Below, in pieces: positions 1-6,547 of a stretch of DNA of 31,286 nucleotides; within the stretch, counting starts at the first letter, position 1; each line of letters starts with the position of its first letter. This DNA comes from Avoscillospira sp045589035 (lineage in GTDB: Bacteria > Bacillota > Clostridia > Oscillospirales > Oscillospiraceae). A program made the position numbers and the translations under genes. The notes beneath the pieces were generated by a model, which was given only the letters and a program-made list of their open reading frames with translations, was not told the DNA's origin and did not search any database. Where the stretch lies: assembly GCA_045589035.1 (NCBI GenBank), contig JAZNFJ010000130.1, positions 1 through 31,286 of the forward strand. Direction: 5' to 3'.

Positions 1-182
1 TGGATGATAACGTCTTTGCCTTCTTCCGTAAAGATACGGTTACGGCTGTTCTCACTGCGGCCCATGATGAAATAGGCAAATACTGCCTTGCCTTCGGGGC
101 TCTTGCCCAGCAGGACGCCACGGCCGGGGTACTCGTTGCCGCTGAGATATTCTGCGGCGTTGCGGATGCTGTAAATGTCCAT
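1..182 (-). CDS. purO: IMP cyclohydrolase, PurO type (5' part only)
   Basis: Partial gene: only the first 60 codons lie in the window and the rest continues beyond base 1. The start ATG (180-182, minus strand) has a GAGGTGAAGG ribosome site just upstream. The visible protein starts MDIYSIRNAAEYL and contains PGRGVLLGKSPEGKAVFAY followed by IMGRSENSRNR. The GRSENSRNR motif and the preceding GRG are characteristic of the PurO/IMP cyclohydrolase family, which closes the ring of FAICAR to IMP in the last step of de novo purine synthesis. Bacterial members replace the cyclohydrolase half of PurH. The ZTP riboswitch directly upstream independently supports a purine/folate role. Confidence is high for the family; catalytic residues further downstream cannot be seen. 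Confidence 0.88.
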   Translation of the reverse strand, partial: MDIYSIRNAAEYLSGNEYPGRGVLLGKSPEGKAVFAYFIMGRSENSRNRIFTEEGKDVII

Positions 183-202
183 GATCCTTCACCTCATAAA
201 AT

Positions 203-248
203 AATAAAAAATAAGGGCAGTTCTATCGAAAACTCCATAGAACAGCCC
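203..248 (-). terminator. Riboswitch-controlled intrinsic terminator of purO
   Basis: On the minus strand a near-perfect 12-bp stem (GGGCTGTTCTAT at 248-237 pairing with ATAGAACTGCCC at 226-215) is followed by a T-rich run (214-203). Its 5' arm begins with the GGGC that closes the conserved 3' end of the aptamer. Ligand-bound aptamer and terminator therefore compete for the same bases. This is a classical transcriptional ON-switch layout: without ZTP/ZMP the terminator forms, with ligand purO is read. Confidence 0.85.
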
Positions 249-316
249 AGACGGTCGGCAAATATTAACCTCTGCTCCCCTGTGGTGCTCCACAATCCGT
301 CAGTTACAGAAGTCCT
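245..316 (-). promoter_or_regulatory. ZTP/ZMP (pfl-type) riboswitch aptamer
   Basis: Read on the minus strand, this leader holds the conserved parts of the pfl/ZTP motif. P1 is CTTCTG (312-307) with CAGAGG (274-269). P2 is TGTGG with CCACA (294-281). The conserved GGGGAGC follows P2. A pseudoknot pairs GACGG (301-297) with CCGTC (254-250), and the 3' element CCGTCTGGGC follows. The family senses ZTP/ZMP, the purine intermediates that build up when 10-formyl-THF is scarce. Placement between a good promoter and purO fits that role. It was identified by eye from the motif; no covariance model was run. Confidence 0.87.
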
Positions 317-323
317 CGCAAAT

Positions 324-352
324 ATCTTAACGGAAAAAGGTCCGCCTGTCAA
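324..352 (-). promoter_or_regulatory. Sigma-A type promoter of purO
   Basis: Minus strand: TTGACA (352-347), 17-bp spacer, TAAGAT (329-324). Transcription should start near 317, immediately before the aptamer, so the riboswitch makes up nearly the entire 5' leader. Confidence 0.85.
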
Positions 353-493
353 TAAAGAATGCAAAAAAACATCGAAAAACAATGCTAAATACTGCACAAA
401 ATAAAGGGGTGCTTTTGCTAAAGTTTGGGCAGTATTTTGGGGAGGAAAGCAGTATACTGACGAAGGTATAACTTAAGGAAAAGGTGAGAGATT

Positions 494-1789
494 ATGTCGA
501 CTTTGTTGTCCGTATCGATTGCTATGCTGGCGGGCTTGCTGATGACCCGTGTGTTCAAAAAATGGAACCTCCCTGCGGTTACTGCTTATCTGGTGGCAGG
601 TGTCCTGATCGGCCCTTACTGTCTGGGTGCACTTCATGTAGAGGGTCTGGGCTTCTCCAGCGAGGAAGCGGTCAGCCGATTGTCTCTGGTTTCCGAAGTG
701 GCACTGGCGTTTATTGCGTTTTCTATCGGTAATGAGTTCCGCCTGGAGGATCTGAAAAAAACCGGTCGTCAGGCCGGCATCATCGGTGTGTTCCAGGCTC
801 TTGTGGCAGCGCTGGTCGTGGATGCCGTTCTCATTGGTCTGCATTTTATCATGCCCGACAAGATCACCATGGCACAGGCATTGACCCTTGGCGCCATTGC
901 CACGGCCACGGCTCCTGCAGCCACCTTGATGGTTGTTCGTGAGTATAAAGCCAAGGGTCCTCTGACGGATCTGCTGCTGCCCATCGTTGCGTTGGACGAT
1001 GCGGTGGGTCTGGTGGTCTTTGCAGTATCTTTCGGTATTGCGAAATCTCTGGTCAGCGGCACCGTGGATATGATCTCCATTTTGGTCAACCCCATCGTAG
1101 AGATTGCTGTTTCTCTGGCTCTGGGTGCGTTCCTCGGTTGGGTGCTGACTCAGCTGGAAAAGCTGTTCAACTCCAATACCAACCGTCTGAACATGACCAT
1201 TGCATTCGTGTTCCTGACGGCAGCCCTGTCCATGCTCAGCTTCAACATCGGTCCTGTCCATGTGGGCTTCTCTTCTCTGCTGGTCTGCATGATGCTGGGT
1301 ACGGTGTTCTGCAACCTTTGCCCCCTGTCCCATGACCTGATGGAAAAGTCCGACAAGTGGACCAGCCCGCTGTTTGCCTTGTTCTTCGTGGTCAGCGGTG
1401 CGGAACTGCAGCTGAGTGTCTTCACCGATGTTGCTGTCATCGGTATCGGTGTTTTGTACATTCTCTTCCGTTCTCTGGGCAAGTATTTCGGTGCCGGTTG
1501 GAGTGCCAAGTGGACCAAGTGCAGCCCTGAGATCTGCAAGTATCTGGGCATCACCCTGCTGCCCCAGGCAGGTGTGGCGCTGGGCATGTGTCTGACGGCC
1601 AAGCAGCTGGGCGCCGAAGGCGATCTGATCCGCAATATCATTTTGTTCTCCGTGCTGATCTACGAACTGTTTGGTCCTATGTGCACCAAGTGGGCACTGA
1701 CCAAGGCTGGTGACATCAAGCCCAAGGAAGCGCATGTGGTCAACCGCCGCCAGATCAAACTGGAAGAAGCAAAAAACAGACAGAAATAA
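494..1789 (+). CDS. CPA2-family cation:proton antiporter (Kef/NapA-like)
   Basis: 431-aa polytopic membrane protein with about a dozen hydrophobic segments. The Na+/H+ exchanger fold is indicated by the N-terminal PAVTAYLVAGVLIGP segment, the ATATAPAAT stretch (about 137-145) and an LDD pair (D168-D169), the double aspartate used for cation/proton exchange in CPA2 transporters. It lacks a C-terminal TrkA-N/RCK regulatory domain, ending in a short basic tail, so it is not a full-length KefB/C. The likely role is exchange of Na+ or K+ for H+ in pH or ion homeostasis; the ion cannot be read from sequence. ATG 494 is supported by AAGGTGAG at 481-488. It stands alone, flanked by the divergent purO unit and a convergent operon. 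TATACT at 453-458 is a possible -10, but I see no convincing -35. Confidence 0.85.
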   Translation: MSTLLSVSIAMLAGLLMTRVFKKWNLPAVTAYLVAGVLIGPYCLGALHVEGLGFSSEEAVSRLSLVSEVALAFIAFSIGNEFRLEDLKKTGRQAGIIGVFQALVAALVVDAVLIGLHFIMPDKITMAQALTLGAIATATAPAATLMVVREYKAKGPLTDLLLPIVALDDAVGLVVFAVSFGIAKSLVSGTVDMISILVNPIVEIAVSLALGAFLGWVLTQLEKLFNSNTNRLNMTIAFVFLTAALSMLSFNIGPVHVGFSSLLVCMMLGTVFCNLCPLSHDLMEKSDKWTSPLFALFFVVSGAELQLSVFTDVAVIGIGVLYILFRSLGKYFGAGWSAKWTKCSPEICKYLGITLLPQAGVALGMCLTAKQLGAEGDLIRNIILFSVLIYELFGPMCTKWALTKAGDIKPKEAHVVNRRQIKLEEAKNRQK

Positions 1790-1790
1790 G

Positions 1791-1825
1791 ACAAAAGGAA
1801 GCCTTTTCAGAAGGCTTCCTTTTGT
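1791..1825. terminator. Bidirectional terminator between convergent genes
   Basis: Perfect 15-bp inverted repeat (ACAAAAGGAAGCCTT / AAGGCTTCCTTTTGT) with a 5-base loop. The A-rich 5' flank and T-rich 3' flank make it usable from both strands: it ends the antiporter transcript and the long minus-strand operon. It includes the last codons and the stop (1807-1809) of the serine hydrolase gene. Confidence 0.85.
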
Positions 1826-3537
1826 GATTCATCCATGAGGGTAAAGGTGTGTGTGAAAATTTTCCGGATCTTTTCTTCAATCATACCGGACTCGGAACTT
1901 CCAAAGATGGAAGAAAGTAATGTCTTTGCAGTGGGAGAACTGATGGCAGAAGCCATGGTGTTGAGCAGAAAGGCCGCACCGGGAGTTTCTTCCTGCTGTA
2001 GAACCATACCCTGTCCAGTAGAGATCAGTTTCAAGATCCGGGTACATGGCGTTTCAAGAAAATCTATCTGAATACGCACAATGGGAACCAGATCTTCGTT
2101 CTTGGTAAAACGCGCCTGTACAGCCACCTCAAAAACATTCCCGTGGTAAATAATTTGCTGCCGTCTGGGCTTTTTGATGCCACAGATCAGAGAAAACTGC
2201 TGTTCCAGTTCTTCATAATGCAATATCGGTGCTTTTCGTTTGCCGTCAACGGAAACGGCTCTAAACCCGGAAGAAAAACTGTTTTCTACGGTCTGCAGGA
2301 TCAAAGGCAGCAGACCGGCAGAGGCAGCATGGGCATCATCCGTCACATATCGCTTGCCTGTAAAAACTGAAAATTCCCTTTTCGTTGGGATATGCTCCGT
2401 TCTGAAGCGGAGGGCACGGCAGGTAAAATGCAGTTTCAGTCTGCCGAGAGGATCTGCGGGCAGCCGATTGGAAAAATTGCCGCCAAAGTACTGCTGCGCC
2501 AAATCATAATAGGCACTGGTCTGGAAGGCCTCGTCATTGCCTGCGTGGGATACCAGAATGATGCCGCTGTCCCGGAAACCCAGTACATTCTGCCCCAGCA
2601 TACCGTTGAAGAGGAACGTGTTTTCTGTCCGTCCCACCCAGATCTGCCAGCCGTAGTTAAAATCTCCGCAGGAAAGGGGAGTCTGCACCTGTGCAGTGGT
2701 GGCTTTGGCGAGAAATTCGGCAGAGACCAGCCGCTTTCCATGCCAGACACCGCCATCCATGACCAGCTGTCCCAGCTTGCCCAGATCCTCCGGGGTCATA
2801 TACAGACCCCAGCCGCCTTTTTCAATGCCTTCGGGACTGGTTTCCCAATAGAAATCGGCGATTCCCATGGGCTGAAACAGCCGCCTGGTGAGGAATTCGC
2901 TGAGGCTCATGCCGGACAGACGGGTCACCAAGGCTGCGAGGATATAAGTGTTCAGACTGTTATACTGAAACTTTCTGGTGGTCTCCAGAGCAGGGGAAGA
3001 GAAGTACTTCCTGATCCAATCGTCCTCAGTTAAAGATCCTGCTTCGTTAAAAAGATTGCCGGTCTGCATGGAGAGGACATGATGAATGGTCAGATCTTTC
3101 ATGAGCCTGCGGCTTACAGGTCCGCAGTCATCGGGGAAGAAGTCTGTCAGTTTGTCATCGGGATGCAGAAGTCCGTCATCCATAAGGATGCCAATGGCAA
3201 GGGCCGTGATGCTCTTGCAGGCAGAAAAAGTCATGCGAGGCATGACAGTATCTCTTGCGCCAAAAGCAGCCCGGCAGAGAATATTACCGTTGCGAATCAC
3301 CAGTACACTGTGCATCCGCAGGGTAGGGTCATTCTGCAGCGCCTCCAGAAAACCGGCAATCTGCCGGGAAGAAATGCCCTGCTTCTTAGGGGGACAGCAG
3401 GGCATGGTCAGTTTGCCCTGACCCATGGAAATGGCGGGCTTTTGCGGCTCAGTATGATAAAAAGATTCGTTGGAACGGTCGGGATCCATCAGCCGGGAGA
3501 CCAGCTGAAAGGTACGGCCGGCAGAAGATAAACTCAT
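1807..3537 (-). CDS. Cytoplasmic serine hydrolase, beta-lactamase/class C fold, with extra C-terminal region
   Basis: 576 aa. Residues about 55-345 form a beta-lactamase-family (PF00144-like) domain. SxxK is S105-A-C-K108, the second motif is Y192-N-S, and the third is an HAG triad at 331-333 in place of KTG. Such proteins include esterases, amidases and D-aminopeptidases; antibiotic hydrolysis is not implied. There is no signal peptide, so it should act in the cytoplasm, which is unusual for a penicillin-recognising fold. Residues about 345-576 are an additional region I do not recognise. Its ATG (3537-3535) overlaps the stop of the GIY-YIG gene as ATGA, so translational coupling is likely and the start is well supported. 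It is the last gene of the directon. Confidence 0.8.
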   Translation of the reverse strand: MSLSSAGRTFQLVSRLMDPDRSNESFYHTEPQKPAISMGQGKLTMPCCPPKKQGISSRQIAGFLEALQNDPTLRMHSVLVIRNGNILCRAAFGARDTVMPRMTFSACKSITALAIGILMDDGLLHPDDKLTDFFPDDCGPVSRRLMKDLTIHHVLSMQTGNLFNEAGSLTEDDWIRKYFSSPALETTRKFQYNSLNTYILAALVTRLSGMSLSEFLTRRLFQPMGIADFYWETSPEGIEKGGWGLYMTPEDLGKLGQLVMDGGVWHGKRLVSAEFLAKATTAQVQTPLSCGDFNYGWQIWVGRTENTFLFNGMLGQNVLGFRDSGIILVSHAGNDEAFQTSAYYDLAQQYFGGNFSNRLPADPLGRLKLHFTCRALRFRTEHIPTKREFSVFTGKRYVTDDAHAASAGLLPLILQTVENSFSSGFRAVSVDGKRKAPILHYEELEQQFSLICGIKKPRRQQIIYHGNVFEVAVQARFTKNEDLVPIVRIQIDFLETPCTRILKLISTGQGMVLQQEETPGAAFLLNTMASAISSPTAKTLLSSIFGSSESGMIEEKIRKIFTHTFTLMDESQKEAF

Positions 3538-3782
3538 AGAAACTCCTTCAAAAGTGCTTCTTTTTGTGGCTTTTTCAGGCGCTTTATGGCGATTTCCCGC
3601 CGCAAGGCATCTGATTTTTCTTCAAATTGTTCCTGATATACCAGAGTCACCGGCAGGCGGCTTCTGGTGTATTTTGCACCCTTTCCGGCATTGTGGACGG
3701 CTAATCGCCTTTGAGGATCATCCGTATAACCTGTGTACAGGCTGCCATCTTTGCACCGGAGCATATAGACATACCAACTCAT
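3534..3782 (-). CDS. GIY-YIG domain protein (UPF0213/YhbQ-like)
   Basis: 82 aa, consisting almost entirely of a single GIY-YIG fold. It opens with WYVYMLRCKDGSLYTGYT, where YVY...YTGYT replaces GIY...YIG. An arginine follows in the DPQRRL segment, then H-N-x-G-K-G-A-K-Y-T, which is typical of UPF0213. A conserved glutamate lies near REIAIKRLKK. The fold is that of small endonucleases; the cellular substrate of this subfamily is not settled, though DNA repair or structure-specific cleavage has been suggested. Start and stop both overlap neighbours by 4 bp (ATGA), so it is co-translated with the ModE-like protein upstream and the hydrolase downstream. Confidence 0.88.
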   Translation of the reverse strand: MSWYVYMLRCKDGSLYTGYTDDPQRRLAVHNAGKGAKYTRSRLPVTLVYQEQFEEKSDALRREIAIKRLKKPQKEALLKEFL

Positions 3783-4123
3783 AAAAACTCCCGGAATTCC
3801 TCCAGAAAATGCGCTTCGGCATCTGCTCTGACTTTCTCGGCATATTGTTCATAGGCATCCAGAAGCTTTTCGCCTTCCGGGGTCAGAACCGCGCCGCCAC
3901 CGTGCTTGCCGCCGGTGGAATAGACCAGAAGGGGAAAGCCCAGTTCCTGCTCACTGCGGCGCATGACGGTCCAGGCTTTGGAATAGGCCATGCCCATAGC
4001 CATGGCAGCACCGCGGAGAGAGTGGGTCTGCTGCACCTGACGGAGCAGCTGCGCCACACCGGGCCCAAAGCATTTTTCATTGCGGTGAATGCGAATGCTG
4101 ATAACGGGATGCAGCTGCGCCAT
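3779..4123 (-). CDS. ModE-like N-terminal winged helix-turn-helix protein
   Basis: 114 aa, matching the length and pattern of the stand-alone ModE DNA-binding domain. VAQLLRQVQQTHSLRGAA is the first HTH helix region, AMGMAYSKAWTVMRR is the recognition region, and GGKHGGGAVLTPEGEKLL is the wing and following helix. No C-terminal MOP (molybdate-binding) domain is present, so it is either a metal-independent regulator or works with another sensor. No modABC or molybdopterin gene is nearby. The gene starts 19 bp after the solute-binding protein stop, behind AAAGGAGGC, and overlaps the GIY-YIG gene by ATGA. It may be autoregulatory, but no operator could be assigned. Confidence 0.8.
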   Translation of the reverse strand: MAQLHPVISIRIHRNEKCFGPGVAQLLRQVQQTHSLRGAAMAMGMAYSKAWTVMRRSEQELGFPLLVYSTGGKHGGGAVLTPEGEKLLDAYEQYAEKVRADAEAHFLEEFREFL

Positions 4124-4142
4124 AAGATGCCTCCTTTGTTAT

Positions 4143-5732
4143 TTAGGGCTTGTGGATCACCCAGTCCAGCGCAGGATCCAAATCCTGTGCTGCACCGCGG
4201 GTGGTATAGATGGTGTAGCTTTTGAAAGTGATGGGGCAAAGATAGCCCTGATCCATGACCCGCTTGTGCAGATCATAGGCATTGCCAGAGTTTTCCAGCA
4301 ACCGGGCACAGAGGTCTACAGAAGATCCGCTTTCCATACCGCCGTAGGCGACAGAACCGCCATTACGGAAGAAAGAACCCAGATCAAAGTTTGCGGACAG
4401 GCGGATCTCTCCGAAATACAGGTCATAGTTGCCGTAGCGCAGGGCGCTGGTGAATGCATCGGGATCCAGCACCTTCACGGTGATGTCAAACCCTACCTTG
4501 TTGAGGTCGGACGCGATACGCTCTGCGGTGAGTCTGCGCTGGGTATTGCCGGCAGCCACGATCATAGTACCTTCCAAGGGTACAGCATAGCCCTTGTGGT
4601 AGACATCCAGAATACCGTCGCCGGTGTAATCCCGGATCTGTGCCGCATCCAGCGCATCCTGGAAATCATCCAGATCGTAGTCATAGGTGGCAGCCAGACC
4701 GTGATCATAGCAGGAAGCAAGGGGAGATGCGGGCAGAGAAGCCGCTTCGGCAGAGCCGCCCATATCTTCTGTGACAATGGTTTCCCGGTCAATGGCAAAG
4801 GTGATGCAGGAGCGGACAGCAGAGCCGGAGAAGGCTTTTTTGTTGCTGTTGAAGCCGATGTACTGCATGACCGTGGTGGGGGAATACCAGCTTTCGGAGT
4901 CGTTGTGGAAGCTGGCATAGGCGGCGGAATTGGGGTCAGACCAGACCAGATTGATCTCGCCGTATTCAAACTGATCGCGGATGTTGGCGGAAGTGGTGCA
5001 GGGTGTCAGTTCCACCCAGTTGCAGGAAATAGGGAATTCTTCCTGCCACCAGCCGTTGTAAGGCTTCAGTTTGTAGCTGTCATCATAGACGAAGGGACCT
5101 GTACCCAAGGGAACGGGATCTTCGCCTGTGCCAAATTGAATGACAGGGAAGTCCAGCAGCAGAGATACTGCTTCATAGGCGGTGTCGGTTTCAATGATAA
5201 TGGTGCGGTCGTTATCCGCCTTGAATGCATCAATGTGGTAGAAACGGTTGCCGTAGTAGGGACAGTTCTTTGCGGTTTCATAGGAATAGACCACATCCTG
5301 CGCCGTCAGAGGTTTGCCGTTGTGGAAGGTCACACCGCGACGCAGAATGATGGTGGTGGTTCGTCCGTCTTCGGAAACGGAATATTCCGCAGCCAGAACA
5401 GGCTCTGCCTCGAAACGGGCATTGACGACATAGAGGGGCTCATACAGCAGACACATAATGGCTCTGTTGCAAAGGCTGACGGTGGTGTAGGGGTTGAGCC
5501 CGTAGGCTTCCTGGTAGCCCAACCGAAGCACCTCCAGAGATTGAACCTCCTGCAAAACGGCATCGGCCGCCATCTCCGGAGCAGGCTCGTCATCCTCTTC
5601 GGCAGGCTCTTCCAGAATGGTTTCTTCACCGGTGAGGAAGGATGCAAAATCAAAGGAGGAAATATCGGAACAGCCGCACAGCATAGAGAGTGCCAGCAGC
5701 AAAGCCAAAAGCAGGATCAGCCGTCGTTTCAA
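4143..5732 (-). CDS. Family 5 extracellular solute-binding lipoprotein (peptide/nickel type), orphan
   Basis: About 529 aa. The N terminus is basic, then hydrophobic, then a lipobox ending L-C-G-C about 21 residues in, so it is exported and lipid-anchored. The mature part has the SBP_bac_5 pattern: early LRLGYQEAYGLNPYTTVS, then VTFHNGKPLTAQDVVYSYE and later blocks. The family delivers peptides, nickel or sugars to ABC permeases, but no permease or ATPase gene is adjacent, so its partner is encoded elsewhere or it acts as a sensor. I prefer TTG 5732 (MKRRLILLL) because GAGG lies 8 bases upstream. An in-frame GTG at 5741 would overlap that ribosome site. The upstream pgeF stop lies within the same few bases, suggesting coupling. 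Confidence 0.82.
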   Translation of the reverse strand: MKRRLILLLALLLALSMLCGCSDISSFDFASFLTGEETILEEPAEEDDEPAPEMAADAVLQEVQSLEVLRLGYQEAYGLNPYTTVSLCNRAIMCLLYEPLYVVNARFEAEPVLAAEYSVSEDGRTTTIILRRGVTFHNGKPLTAQDVVYSYETAKNCPYYGNRFYHIDAFKADNDRTIIIETDTAYEAVSLLLDFPVIQFGTGEDPVPLGTGPFVYDDSYKLKPYNGWWQEEFPISCNWVELTPCTTSANIRDQFEYGEINLVWSDPNSAAYASFHNDSESWYSPTTVMQYIGFNSNKKAFSGSAVRSCITFAIDRETIVTEDMGGSAEAASLPASPLASCYDHGLAATYDYDLDDFQDALDAAQIRDYTGDGILDVYHKGYAVPLEGTMIVAAGNTQRRLTAERIASDLNKVGFDITVKVLDPDAFTSALRYGNYDLYFGEIRLSANFDLGSFFRNGGSVAYGGMESGSSVDLCARLLENSGNAYDLHKRVMDQGYLCPITFKSYTIYTTRGAAQDLDPALDWVIHKP

Positions 5733-5742
5733 TATTTTCACC

Positions 5743-6534
5743 TCATTTCAACATGATGATACCGGCAAGAGAGCCCCGTTCGTTGCCCACCGCCCGATGG
5801 GACCAATAACGGTCTGGCTGGCAGCGGGTACATTGGGGAGAGATGTCCAATTCTCCAACACCGGCTCTCTGGAGCCACAGGGCGTTGAGGAATTTGTTGT
5901 CTACAAAATATTTTTCACCCTTCTGGGCGATAGCGGTAACTGCCTTAGGGCCCAGGGCATCCAGCATGGCCTGGGGTACATCCCAGTCCGTTTCAAAGCA
6001 GCATTTGCCGATACACGGACCGATGGCAGCACGGATATTCTCCGGCTGGCACCCATACTCCCGCACCATGGCCTCCACGGCCTTTGCTGCAATACCCTGT
6101 GCCGTACCTCGCCAGCCGGCATGGACAGCGCCAATGGCTTTCCGCACTGGATCAAAGAGCAAAATGGGGGTGCAGTCGGCGGAAAATGTCACCAATGCCA
6201 CGCCGGGACGATCAGTGATCTGCCCGTCACAAATTTCGGGGGTATCCCGATACAGACCTTCTCCGCAGTTTTCTTCCGTGACCACGCGGACAATGTCCGT
6301 GTGCCGTTGGACGGGAAAGACAGTCTGATCCGGGGAAAATCCCACGGCATTTCCCAGAATTTCGTAGTTTTTCACCACATTTTCATATACATCTCCGCGA
6401 TGGACACCCAAATTCAGAGAGGATAGATATCCTTCACTGACACCGCCAAAGCGGGTGGAGAAGCAGTGAATGCTGCCCTCCAGAGAATCGGCAGTGTGAT
6501 ATTCAAGGGTTCCGATTTTGATGTCGTGAAACAT
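5743..6534 (-). CDS. pgeF: Peptidoglycan editing factor / multicopper-polyphenol-oxidase-fold protein
   Basis: 263 aa, full length for the YfiH/PgeF (DUF152, LACC1-like) family. Diagnostic blocks are FSTRFGGVSEGYLSSLNLG near the N terminus, FSADCTPILL, the metal-site HAGWRGTAQGI, AAIGPCIGKCCFE, and C-terminal CTRCQ with YWSHRA. The E. coli protein removes mis-incorporated residues from muropeptide precursors; related proteins have purine-nucleoside enzyme activity, so the exact substrate here is open. ATG 6534 has AGGAGGC upstream. It lies 13 bp downstream of secA and just before the solute-binding lipoprotein gene, so all three are probably co-transcribed. Confidence 0.92.
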   Translation of the reverse strand: MFHDIKIGTLEYHTADSLEGSIHCFSTRFGGVSEGYLSSLNLGVHRGDVYENVVKNYEILGNAVGFSPDQTVFPVQRHTDIVRVVTEENCGEGLYRDTPEICDGQITDRPGVALVTFSADCTPILLFDPVRKAIGAVHAGWRGTAQGIAAKAVEAMVREYGCQPENIRAAIGPCIGKCCFETDWDVPQAMLDALGPKAVTAIAQKGEKYFVDNKFLNALWLQRAGVGELDISPQCTRCQPDRYWSHRAVGNERGSLAGIIMLK

Positions 6535-6547
6535 GGTGCCTCCTGAA

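Noticed and set aside
194..397. 67-codon frame upstream of purO
   Set aside because: It lies over the promoter, riboswitch and terminator and has no ribosome site; the RNA structure explains the sequence better.
473..1735. 420-codon open frame opposite the antiporter
   Set aside because: Composition is Gln/His/Arg-rich antisense shadow; the plus-strand gene has a ribosome site and family motifs.
4089..5756. 555-codon open frame opposite the solute-binding lipoprotein gene
   Set aside because: Antisense shadow without recognisable motifs; the minus-strand lipoprotein is clear.
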